Assembly (NCBI GenBank): GCA_964580575.1
Contig: CAZOLJ010000041.1
Location: 1 to 41,616, forward strand
Length of the DNA: 41,616 nt
Direction: 5' to 3'
Origin: CAVPDE01 sp964580575
Lineage (GTDB): Bacteria; Desulfobacterota; DSM-4660; Desulfatiglandales; HGW-15
The translations under genes and the position numbers were made by a program. Below the pieces are notes generated by a model. The model saw only the letters and a list, made by a program, of their open reading frames with translations. It searched no databases and was not told the origin of the DNA. Below, piece after piece: positions 1 through 7,348 of the stretch. Position 1 is the stretch's first letter; the number at the start of each line of letters is the position of its first letter.

Positions 1-54
1 TAGAGGGACCCCCATGGCCTTTTTCTGTGTTTATTTCAAAGAGCTAAACTGTTA
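1..54. repeat. Palindromic dispersed repeat, copy A (cut by window edge)
   Basis: This is the right half of an element that recurs at 16978-17064 and 41493-41570. Positions 33-54 are one arm (ends AAAGAGCTAAACTGTTA), identical to the right arm of the copy at 41493-41570. The inner part includes CATGGCC and TTTTTCTGTGTTT, also shared with the other copies. The left arm would lie before position 1. It sits downstream of a minus-strand operon. Confidence 0.85.
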
Positions 55-62
55 CCTTTATG

Positions 63-206
63 CTAGTATTGCATTTCAGCGCCCAGGAAGAGAACTCCCA
101 GACTGATGCTCTTGAGAACATCCGCATTGTCTCAGAGCTTTCGAGCGTCGCCGATTCCCTCTCCGGCGAGGATTAACCCCTTCGGCCCCCCAATTTCAGT
201 GATCAA
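63..206 (-). pseudogene. Unidentified remnant reading frame with one internal stop
   Basis: On the minus strand, from a TTG at 206 that overlaps the end of the dehydrogenase gene, a frame reads ITEIGGPKGLILAGEGIG, then DARKL, a TGA stop, then DNADVLKSISLGVLFLGAEMQ and Y before TAG at 63-65. The residue mix and codon third positions look protein-coding on both sides of the single TGA, which suggests a gene tail with one nonsense change. The frame ends about 10 bases from repeat copy A. I do not recognise the family. Chance is a real alternative, given the length of 46 sense codons. Confidence 0.3.
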
Positions 207-1134
207 CCCTGTTGATGAGCGTGTGCCTCTCGCCTCTCAGGTAACGGCGGAGATTCTCCTGGAAGATGGGGAGAACCTGGCCGGCGTAAGAAGTATGGGT
301 TCCCCCGATGTGAGGGGTTACGATGACATTTTTCATTTCCCAGAAAGGATGTCCCTGAGGAAGAGGCTCCTCGTCGAAAACGTCCAGCGCAGCGCCGGCG
401 ATGGTCTTTGATTCAAGGGCCCGGATCAAAGCCTTTTCATCGACCACCGGGCCTCTGGCAAGATTCAAGAGAAACGAGGTCGGCTTCATGGCGGCGAACA
501 CCTCGGCTCCGACCATGCCTCGGGTTTCAGCGGTAAGGGGAACCACGACGATGAAATAGTCCGCACCGCGGGCTGCGGTGAGGAGGCCCTCCACACCGAA
601 GAACCGGTCCACTGAGCCCACCGATTTCTTCGAGCGGTTGATCCCGTAGACGGTCATGCCGAAGGCCTTGCACTTGCGGGCGATTTCCTCTCCCACAGCA
701 CCCAGCCCGAGGATTGCGGCTTTTTTCTGCCACAAAAGTTCCCCAGGCCACCGCTCCCACACCGCCTTGTCCTGATTGCGAACCGTGTCCGGAAACCGCC
801 GGGTCAGCGCGAGCACGAGAAGCATGGCCAATTCAGACATCTGAGGGCCGTGGATGCCCCGGGTGGAAGTGAGCAAGACGCCCCTGGGGAGCGAGGGAAG
901 GGCGAGGATGGAATCCACGCCCGTTCCCAGCGCTTGAATCCAATCGAGAGTCACGGCCTTCCGGATCAATTCGTCTGAAATACTAAAGGTGAGGAGAATC
1001 CTTGTCTTCTCGATGAAATCGCCGACCTCGTTTTCGGTTTTGCATGCCCGAATGACGAGATCAGGGAACTCCGGTTCCAGGGCTTTCCGGTATTCCTCCC
1101 CCAATGAATCCAGAATGAGCAGTCCTGTTTTCAT
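196..1134 (-). CDS. D-2-hydroxyacid dehydrogenase family protein
   Basis: A 312-residue NAD(P)-dependent dehydrogenase of the D-isomer-specific 2-hydroxyacid family, which interconverts 2-hydroxy and 2-oxo acids in the cytoplasm. The Rossmann nucleotide motif is visible as LGLGAVGEEIARK near residue 145. The catalytic Arg is in NLARGPVVDE, the Glu in LDVFDEEPLP and the His in VTPHIGG, in the usual order and spacing. Length is normal for the family. It lies 6 bases after the M24 gene and downstream of a TctABC transporter, all on the minus strand, so it may act on a 2-oxo or 2-hydroxy acid produced from the imported substrate. The exact substrate cannot be read from the sequence. Confidence 0.88.
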   Translation of the reverse strand: MKTGLLILDSLGEEYRKALEPEFPDLVIRACKTENEVGDFIEKTRILLTFSISDELIRKAVTLDWIQALGTGVDSILALPSLPRGVLLTSTRGIHGPQMSELAMLLVLALTRRFPDTVRNQDKAVWERWPGELLWQKKAAILGLGAVGEEIARKCKAFGMTVYGINRSKKSVGSVDRFFGVEGLLTAARGADYFIVVVPLTAETRGMVGAEVFAAMKPTSFLLNLARGPVVDEKALIRALESKTIAGAALDVFDEEPLPQGHPFWEMKNVIVTPHIGGTHTSYAGQVLPIFQENLRRYLRGERHTLINRVDH

Positions 1135-1140
1135 AACGCT

Positions 1141-2337
1141 CTACACTGCGATTATCTCTTTCGTAGTTTTGTGGAGGCATTCGCTGACGCCGGTCTTGGT
1201 GATCAGGTAGTTGTCGCAGACCCAGACCCAGAGCTTGTCCGTCCCCACGGTGGGATGCACGGTGATGTTCATTCCCGCCTGGAGGCTCATGGGTTCGTCA
1301 TCCCGGATCAGAGGCCGCTCCACCAGATCATACCCCTGGCCGTGCGCATAAAGCCTGGTTTCAGGCAAGAAGCCTTTCCGATCAAGCCGCTCGTTGTTGG
1401 CGTGCCAGATCGCAGCAGGATCTGCGCCGGGCCGGATCATTCTGAGGGTTGCCTCCTGGATCTCGCCGGCAAGTGCCGCCGCATCGCTCAATTCGGAAGG
1501 CACTTTGCTTCCAACAAAAAAGATTCTGCCGATTTCCGTATACATGCCTCCGGGACCGTTGACTTCAATGAGAAGAGAAAACTGGTCTCCCTTTCTCACC
1601 ATCCGATTCTGAAAATGCCTCTTTCGGATCGCCACCGCCTGCCCCAAGGGCCCTGAGCCACCAAGGACAAGCTGCTCTTCGCTGCCCAGGTCCGTCACAT
1701 AATGAATGATGTCCGCGATGATCTCGAAATCTCTTCTGCCGGGCCGTATCGCTTTCCGGGCATATTCCACGGCCTGATCCTGCAAGGAGGCCGTCTTCCT
1801 GATCAGGTCTATTTCCTCATCGCTCTTCACGGCCTTGATGACATCCACCATGTCTGAAGCCTCCACAAAAGCCGCGCCGCGAAGGTTCTCGACCAGGTGC
1901 GTGTAAAACGCTGCGGACATGGTCCCTTTTCCAAGGAGGCCGATTCGCGCTTTCTTCTTGGCCTTCAGCACGTCCACCGCAAGTTCCGCATCATAGGTGT
2001 TGGTGAAGGCCGCGCTTCGGAAGAAAGGCGCCGTGAGCCTTGTCTTCACCCCCCGGAGCGTCCAAGCCGGCGGCCCCATGTCTCCGGGAGGTTTGCCGCC
2101 GTGAGTGATGGTCGTCATCTCCTCATCCACCGGGAAGATGACCGTGTGCGGCTGCGCATTCTTGGCCGGCACATCGGTGAACCATTTTACATATCCGCCG
2201 AGCCACTCATTGTCATTCTGCATGACCAGGAAATCGAGCTTTTCGTCCTCCATTCGCTTTCGGACTTCTTTCCAACGCCTCTTCAGTTCCCGGTCGGATA
2301 TGGATTTCGTCACTATCTCTTTTTCATGTTCCATCAT
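1141..2337 (-). CDS. M24 (creatinase/prolidase-fold) family protein with altered metal ligands
   Basis: This has the two-domain layout of the M24 family: an N-terminal creatinase-like domain, then a pita-bread domain from about residue 150. I place the start at the ATG at 2337 (398 residues), behind GAAGGG. The longer frame to 2406 runs into an inverted repeat (2378-2582) and is unlikely to be translated. The five canonical metal ligands Asp-Asp-His-Glu-Glu are mostly replaced. The first two positions read LIEVNG and YTEIGR (Glu, Glu), His is kept in AHGQGYD, and the last two become His (ITVHP) and Cys (VWVCDNY). It may be a metal-independent hydrolase like creatinase, or use an unusual metal site; plain Xaa-Pro peptidase activity is doubtful. 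It neighbours a TctABC transporter and a hydroxyacid dehydrogenase. Confidence 0.8.
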   Translation of the reverse strand: MMEHEKEIVTKSISDRELKRRWKEVRKRMEDEKLDFLVMQNDNEWLGGYVKWFTDVPAKNAQPHTVIFPVDEEMTTITHGGKPPGDMGPPAWTLRGVKTRLTAPFFRSAAFTNTYDAELAVDVLKAKKKARIGLLGKGTMSAAFYTHLVENLRGAAFVEASDMVDVIKAVKSDEEIDLIRKTASLQDQAVEYARKAIRPGRRDFEIIADIIHYVTDLGSEEQLVLGGSGPLGQAVAIRKRHFQNRMVRKGDQFSLLIEVNGPGGMYTEIGRIFFVGSKVPSELSDAAALAGEIQEATLRMIRPGADPAAIWHANNERLDRKGFLPETRLYAHGQGYDLVERPLIRDDEPMSLQAGMNITVHPTVGTDKLWVWVCDNYLITKTGVSECLHKTTKEIIAV

Positions 2338-2377
2338 AACGTTTCCCTTCTCGGCAATGGCTTTCAAGCCTTTCATT

Positions 2378-2582
2378 GATGAACTCGTAGAAAGTCCCAT
2401 TTTCATGTCATTTCGAGCGAAGCGAGAAATCCAACGCGGAGTGTTGTCCCGAACATAGAGAGGGATCTACCTGTCGAAAACAGATCCTTCGCTTTGCTCA
2501 GGATGACTCGCCGAGGCGAGTCAGATTTCTCCCTGCGGTCGAAATGACAGATTCACTCCGCAGGACTTTTCACGAGTTCATC
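2378..2582. repeat. Composite inverted repeat, about 205 bp
   Basis: Outer arms 2378-2397 and 2563-2582 are near-perfect inverted repeats (GATGAACTCGT then AGAAAGTCC or GAAAAGTCC). Inner arms 2406-2431 and 2524-2549 are a second pair (TGTCATTTCGA then GAGAAATC). Such nested arms are typical of non-coding dispersed repeats. The element lies upstream of the M24 gene and overlaps only the untranslated extension of its frame. It occupies most of the 392-base gap between the M24 start and tctA. Confidence 0.75.
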
Positions 2583-2626
2583 TTTATTGACACCTTCGAG
2601 GTATCGGAAGTCAGCGTGTTTCCCCC

Positions 2627-2704
2627 TCCCCTTTGTCCCCTCCCGCCAAGGGAGGGGAAAGGGGATCGGTAGATCCGATCCGGGTCCTCCACCCAAGGTG
2701 GAGG
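2627..2704. terminator. Three stacked hairpins downstream of tctA
   Basis: Three adjacent inverted repeats lie just past the tctA stop: 2627-2665 (TCCCCTTT..CCCCTCCC against GGGAGGGGAAAGGGGA), 2663-2681 (GGATCGG against CCGATCC) and 2686-2704 (CCTCCACC-CAA-GGTGGAGG). There is no clear T-tract, so intrinsic termination is not certain. They may be repeat-derived hairpins that stabilise the tct transcript's 3' end. Confidence 0.5.
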
Positions 2705-2729
2705 GTTTAGTCACAACTGAGCCCTTCCC

Positions 2730-4235
2730 CTATTCCTTGAATTCATCGTACTGCTGTCGCCGCTTCCTGAAATTAGGGAGAAACGTGGTGAGCAGAAGAA
2801 GGAAGGCAAACCCGAGCGCAATGGCTGAAATTGGGCGAGTCACGAAAATCAAGAAACTCCCCTGCGAGATCAAGAGCGACTGCCGCAAGGCATTCTCCAG
2901 CATGGGCCCCAACACATAGGCCAGGATAAGAGGGGCTCCCTCATAGCCGAATTTTCTCATCAGCCAGCCCACCGCCCCGAAGAAGAGCATGACGTAGAGA
3001 TCAAAGCTCAAGTTGTTCATGCTGTACACGCCGATGAGGCAGAAGAGGAGAATCAAGGGGAAAAGGATCTTGTAAGGGACCTCGAGCACCTTCACCCAGA
3101 TGCCGATCAAGGGAAGGTTGAGAACCAGCAGAAGTCCATTGCCCAGGTAAAGGCTGGCCACCAGGCCCCAGAAAAGGTCCGGATGCTGCTTGATCAAAAG
3201 AGGGCCGGGCTGGATTCCGTGAATGATCAGGGCAGAGAAAAAGATGGCCATAATGGGGTTGGGAGGAATCCCCAGCGAGAGAAGAGGGATGAGCGATCCT
3301 CCCGCTGCTGCATTGTTCGCGGACTCAGGGCCGGCAACTCCTTCAATGGCGCCCTTGCCGAACTTTTCCGGGTGCTTGGAAATCTTCTTCTCCACCGCAT
3401 AGGAGACGAAGGTCGATATGACGGCGCCCCCTCCGGGAAGAATCCCCAACACAAACCCGATGATCGACCCTCGCACAATGGCCCATTTTGCTTCCATCCA
3501 GTCCTTAAAGGAAGGCCAGAGGTTCCTGATGCGCGTCTTAAGGACTTCCCTCTGGAGGTTCCCTTCAAGGTTTTCCAAGATCTCTGAGACTCCGAAGAGT
3601 CCCATGACCAGCGGAACAATTCCGACTCCGTCCGTCAATTCATTGATCCCGAAGGTGAAGCGGGGAAATCCGCTGATGAGGTCCAGCCCAATGCTTCCGA
3701 GGATAATGCCCACCAGTCCCATCATGATGGCCTTGAGAACAGAGCCTTGTGCAAGATAGGTGACTATGACCAGGCCCGTGCACATGAGAGCAAAATATTC
3801 CGGAGGACCCAGTTTCAGCGCCGCATGGGCAAGGGGAATGGCCACCAGCATCAGGCCGATATTGGCGATCGTTCCAGCAATGAAAGACCCCCAGGCGGCA
3901 ATCCCCAGAGCAGGCCCTGCGCGGCCCTGGCGGGCCATCTGATGCCCGTCGATGCAGGTCATGACCGAAGACGCCTCGCCCGGAATGTTGACCAGGATGG
4001 AGGTGGTGGAGCCTCCATACTGAACGCCGTAGTAGATGCCGGCAAGCAAAATGATGGTGGACGTGGACGAAAAGCTGAAGGTGGCCGGAAGCAGCAGAGC
4101 CATGGCGCCGGCAGGGCCGATGCCGGGAAGAACCCCCACAAGAGTCCCGACCAGCACACCCACGCCGCAAAAGAGAAAATTGATCGGCTGAAAAGTGACT
4201 TGAAATCCGTAGATGATGCTGTTGAAGAAATCCAT
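2730..4235 (-). CDS. tctA: Tripartite tricarboxylate transporter, large membrane subunit TctA
   Basis: A 501-residue polytopic inner-membrane protein, the main permease of a tripartite tricarboxylate transporter, which moves carboxylates by ion symport. The family signature is clear in the N-terminal half: GVLPGIGPAGAMALLLPATF near residue 37, then a Gly-rich YGGSTTSILVNIPGEASS stretch. A second PGGGAVIS and LGIPPNP region near residues 265-320 reflects the internal duplication of this family. The end is a hydrophobic run and a short charged tail. It lies 9 bases after tctB in the order tctC-tctB-tctA and is followed by the hairpin cluster 2627-2704. The substrate is not deducible. Confidence 0.93.
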   Translation of the reverse strand: MDFFNSIIYGFQVTFQPINFLFCGVGVLVGTLVGVLPGIGPAGAMALLLPATFSFSSTSTIILLAGIYYGVQYGGSTTSILVNIPGEASSVMTCIDGHQMARQGRAGPALGIAAWGSFIAGTIANIGLMLVAIPLAHAALKLGPPEYFALMCTGLVIVTYLAQGSVLKAIMMGLVGIILGSIGLDLISGFPRFTFGINELTDGVGIVPLVMGLFGVSEILENLEGNLQREVLKTRIRNLWPSFKDWMEAKWAIVRGSIIGFVLGILPGGGAVISTFVSYAVEKKISKHPEKFGKGAIEGVAGPESANNAAAGGSLIPLLSLGIPPNPIMAIFFSALIIHGIQPGPLLIKQHPDLFWGLVASLYLGNGLLLVLNLPLIGIWVKVLEVPYKILFPLILLFCLIGVYSMNNLSFDLYVMLFFGAVGWLMRKFGYEGAPLILAYVLGPMLENALRQSLLISQGSFLIFVTRPISAIALGFAFLLLLTTFLPNFRKRRQQYDEFKE

Positions 4236-4244
4236 GGTTCTTCC

Positions 4245-4700
4245 TCAGAATCCGAACAAACCGTGCGGGAATTGGCAGTTCAGCCATTTAGAAAAAACCA
4301 GATGGGTGAAGAGCGTCGCCAGAAGGGCGTAAAGCAAGACAAACCCGATTCTCTTTCTTTCGAGAACCCAGAAGAGAAGGCTCATGAGAAGAAAAGAGCT
4401 GATGAGATAACCGAGGATCGGCATAACCCGGGCATAGATCGTGAGAGCCAGCAGGACGAAAAGAACTCTCCGCCACATGCGTCCGGTGAAGAGCGGTTTG
4501 TGCGGGACGTCCTCTCTTCGAAGCGATGCTTGGAAAAACAAAACGAGCGACAGGACTCCGAGAATCCCGGAGGCGCCGAAGGTCATGAACCCCATGCCCG
4601 GATTCTGAACCGCTCCAACCCCGATACGAATGGACTCCGCAAAGACAAAAATGGAGACAAGCAGCCAGAAGAGGCTGCTTGTCTGATCGAGGGTCTTCAT
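4245..4700 (-). CDS. tctB: Tripartite tricarboxylate transporter, small membrane subunit TctB
   Basis: A 151-residue membrane protein with about four hydrophobic segments (near residues 8-25, 38-55, 75-100 and 115-140). That is the size and topology of TctB, the small and poorly conserved subunit of these carboxylate transporters. It is placed between tctC and tctA with short gaps (30 and 9 bases), so the three are almost certainly co-transcribed. Assignment rests on topology and position more than on motifs. The C-terminal LFTHLVFSKWLNCQFPHG stretch fits the usual TctB ending. Confidence 0.88.
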   Translation of the reverse strand: MKTLDQTSSLFWLLVSIFVFAESIRIGVGAVQNPGMGFMTFGASGILGVLSLVLFFQASLRREDVPHKPLFTGRMWRRVLFVLLALTIYARVMPILGYLISSFLLMSLLFWVLERKRIGFVLLYALLATLFTHLVFSKWLNCQFPHGLFGF

Positions 4701-4730
4701 GAATCCCTCAAGCTTCCTGCCCTGTCAAAA

Positions 4731-5711
4731 TCACTTCGCCGCTTCCTTTTGAATACCCATTTTCTTGATCATCTCCGCGAATCGGGCGGAGGCGTCATCG
4801 AGGTACTTCTTGGTGTCCGCCGAGTTTCGATAAGAAACGGCAAACTCGATGTTGGCGATGGTCTCTATGAATTTAGGATCGTCCATCGCTTTGTGGAAGG
4901 ACTCGTCCAGCTTCTTGATGACCGGAGCAGGCGTCCCCTTGGGAGCAGCCAGCATGAAAACGGTTTCGTTGATGAAGTCATATCCCAGATCCCGGAAGGT
5001 AGGGACATCCGGGAAGCTCTTCATTCGCTTCTCCCCATGGGTGGCGAGCAGCCGCAGCGACCCTTCTTTCACGTGCGGAAGCCATTCCGTGCTGTCGGAC
5101 ATAGCCGTCACGTGCCCCCCGAGCACTGCTGCAAGTCCGGGGGCGCCTCCGGTTTGCGGAACGTGGGTCCACTGAATGTTTTCTTTCATCGCCACGAATT
5201 CCATGGCCATGTGCATCGGAGAGCCTGCCCCTGAGGTCGCATAGGTGACTTTTCCGGGATTCTTTCTCGCAAATTCAACCAGATCTTTAAAGGTCTTGTA
5301 AGGAGAATCCGATTTCACGACCACGCCCGACTCCACGGCCGCATAATGCATCACCGGAATAAAGTCGTCCGGGCCGTACGGAACCGCCCTCAACTGGGGA
5401 ATCCGGATCAGGCCGGTGCTGGTGCAGCTCGTGATCTCATAGCCGTCGGGTTTCTTCGTGGCAACCTGGGCCAAAGCTACGGAACCTCCCCCTCCCCCGA
5501 CATTCGACACGATGACGGGTTGGCCGAGAAATTTTTCAGCTTTGATTGCAAGGATGCGCGTGGCGGTGTCCAGAGTTCCTCCCGGCGCAAAGGTGACGAT
5601 GACATTCACCGGTTTGCTCGGGAAATCCTGCGCAAAAGAGACTAAAGGGGGTAGAACAAAGAGAAACCCCAACACAGCCGCACTTACCATTCTTGATCTT
5701 TTCGCTTTCAT
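4731..5711 (-). CDS. tctC: Tripartite tricarboxylate transporter substrate-binding protein TctC (Bug family)
   Basis: A 326-residue periplasmic solute-binding protein of the Bug/TctC family that delivers a carboxylate to TctAB. The start at 5711 has an ideal AAGGAGG six bases upstream. A Sec signal peptide covers about residues 1-26 (basic start, hydrophobic core, SFA-QD cleavage site). The mature protein opens with the family hallmark FPSKPVNVIVTFAPGGTLD, then a glycine-rich loop NVGGGGGSVA and a VTYATSGAGSPMHMA segment that forms the ligand pocket in relatives. It is the first gene of the tct group, 78 bases after guaA. I see no convincing promoter or terminator in that gap, so read-through from guaBA is possible. 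Confidence 0.92.
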   Translation of the reverse strand: MKAKRSRMVSAAVLGFLFVLPPLVSFAQDFPSKPVNVIVTFAPGGTLDTATRILAIKAEKFLGQPVIVSNVGGGGGSVALAQVATKKPDGYEITSCTSTGLIRIPQLRAVPYGPDDFIPVMHYAAVESGVVVKSDSPYKTFKDLVEFARKNPGKVTYATSGAGSPMHMAMEFVAMKENIQWTHVPQTGGAPGLAAVLGGHVTAMSDSTEWLPHVKEGSLRLLATHGEKRMKSFPDVPTFRDLGYDFINETVFMLAAPKGTPAPVIKKLDESFHKAMDDPKFIETIANIEFAVSYRNSADTKKYLDDASARFAEMIKKMGIQKEAAK

Positions 5712-5789
5712 CGGAATCCTCCTTCTTGGATGTTCACGTCGTTCCCCATGCAGGCCTGGGCTCAAGGCATCTGCGCAGCGGGTGACCGT

Positions 5790-7346
5790 TCATTCCCACT
5801 CGATGGTGCTGGGTGGTTTTGAGGAGATGTCGTAAACCACCCGGTTCACCCCGCGCACCTCATTGATGATGCGGTTGGAGATTCTGGCCAGGATCTCGTA
5901 GGGAACCCGGGTCCAGTCTGCCGTCATGGCATCCAGGCTGTCTACGATCCTGAGGGCAATCACCTTTTCGTAGGTCCGCTCATCCCCCATCACCCCCACG
6001 GTTCTCACAGGGAGAAGCACGGCAAAGGACTGCCACACCTTTTCATAGAGATCCGCTTTCCTGATTTCTTCGATCAGAATCCCATCTGCAGACCGCAACA
6101 CCTCCAGCCGCTCCGCAGTGACCTCCCCCAGGATTCGCACGGCAAGTCCCGGGCCCGGAAAGGGCTGGCGCATGACGATTTCCCTCGAGAGCCCGAGTTC
6201 GAACCCGACCTGCCGTCCTTCGTCTTTGAAGAGTTCCCGGAGAGGCTCGATCAATTCCAGTTTCATAATCTCGGGCAGCCCGCCCACGTTGTGATGGCTT
6301 TTGATGGTGGCCGATGGCCCCTTGAAAGAAACACTCTCGATCACGTCCGGGTACAGCGTTCCTTGGGCCAAAAACCTCGCCTTTCCAAGGTCCCTGGCCT
6401 TTTTCTCAAAAACCGTGATGAATTCCCGTCCGATGATCTTTCGCTTCTGCTCCGGATCTGTGACTCCTTTCAGTTTGTTGAGAAAATAGCCGGACGCATC
6501 CACCGCATGGAGCTGGATGTGATAGAGATCACGAAAGAGCTCGACCACCTCTTCTTTTTCGCCCCTCCTCAGCAGGCCGTTGTCCACGAAAATCGGGGAA
6601 AGCTGATCTCCGATGGCCTTGTGCAGAAGAACGGCGGTGATGGTGGAATCCACCCCGCCCGAAACTCCGCAAATGACTCGTTCCTTGCCGATTCGCTGTT
6701 GCAGGTCTCGGATGGTTCTTTCCACGAAGGAGCTCATGGTCCACAGCGGCTCACACCCGCAGATCCTGAACAGGAAGTTCTTGAGAATGCGCATCCCCTT
6801 CGGGGTGTGGGCCACTTCCGGGTGGAACTGGACTCCGAAGAACCTGCGGGAAGGGTCTGCCATGGCGGCGACAGGACTGTTCTTGCTGCCGGCCAGCGAC
6901 TTGAAGCCCTCGGGCATCTTCTCGATACGGTCGCCGTGGCTCATCCAGACCATCTCCTCCTTGCCTCTGCTGAAACTGTGGAAGAGACTGCGAAGATCCC
7001 TGATCTTGATGACCGCGTTCCCGTATTCTCTCTCCTCTGCTTTTGCGACCACACCGCCCAGCACATGAGTGAGATACTGCATGCCGTAGCAGATCCCGAG
7101 CACCGGCACCTTCAGGTCCAGAATACACGGATCCGCAATGGGTGCGGCTTTGTCGTAGATGCTGGAGGGACCTCCGGACAGAATGATTCCCTTCGGACTG
7201 AAGGCTCTGATCTTGGCCAGGTTCAAGTTGAAAGGATGGATCTCGCAGTAAACCTGGGCCTCGCGCACCCTTCGGGCAATGAGCTGGGTGTACTGAGATC
7301 CGAAGTCAAGAATCAGAATTTTCTGTGAATAAATGTCCTTGGCCAT
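5790..7346 (-). CDS. guaA: GMP synthase (glutamine-hydrolysing)
   Basis: A 518-residue enzyme that converts XMP, ATP and glutamine to GMP. The N-terminal class I amidotransferase has its nucleophile Cys in GICYGMQY and its His-Glu pair in QFHPEV. The ATP-pyrophosphatase domain starts near residue 210 with the P-loop VSGGVDSTI. The C-terminal dimerisation domain has MRQPFPGPGLAVR and ends in PPSTIEWE, the standard GuaA terminus. Full length, nothing missing. It follows guaB by 2 bases, so the two genes that take IMP to GMP are one operon. Confidence 0.98.
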   Translation of the reverse strand: MAKDIYSQKILILDFGSQYTQLIARRVREAQVYCEIHPFNLNLAKIRAFSPKGIILSGGPSSIYDKAAPIADPCILDLKVPVLGICYGMQYLTHVLGGVVAKAEEREYGNAVIKIRDLRSLFHSFSRGKEEMVWMSHGDRIEKMPEGFKSLAGSKNSPVAAMADPSRRFFGVQFHPEVAHTPKGMRILKNFLFRICGCEPLWTMSSFVERTIRDLQQRIGKERVICGVSGGVDSTITAVLLHKAIGDQLSPIFVDNGLLRRGEKEEVVELFRDLYHIQLHAVDASGYFLNKLKGVTDPEQKRKIIGREFITVFEKKARDLGKARFLAQGTLYPDVIESVSFKGPSATIKSHHNVGGLPEIMKLELIEPLRELFKDEGRQVGFELGLSREIVMRQPFPGPGLAVRILGEVTAERLEVLRSADGILIEEIRKADLYEKVWQSFAVLLPVRTVGVMGDERTYEKVIALRIVDSLDAMTADWTRVPYEILARISNRIINEVRGVNRVVYDISSKPPSTIEWE

Positions 7347-7348
7347 TC

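Noticed and set aside
2338..2406. N-terminal extension of the M24 protein
   Set aside because: The extension overlaps the arm of an inverted repeat and lacks a ribosome site; ATG at 2337 is better placed.
3747..5234. A 495-codon plus-strand open frame
   Set aside because: It lies antisense to tctA, tctB and tctC, which have clear motifs. The product is Arg-, Gly- and His-rich with no recognisable domain; high-GC shadow.
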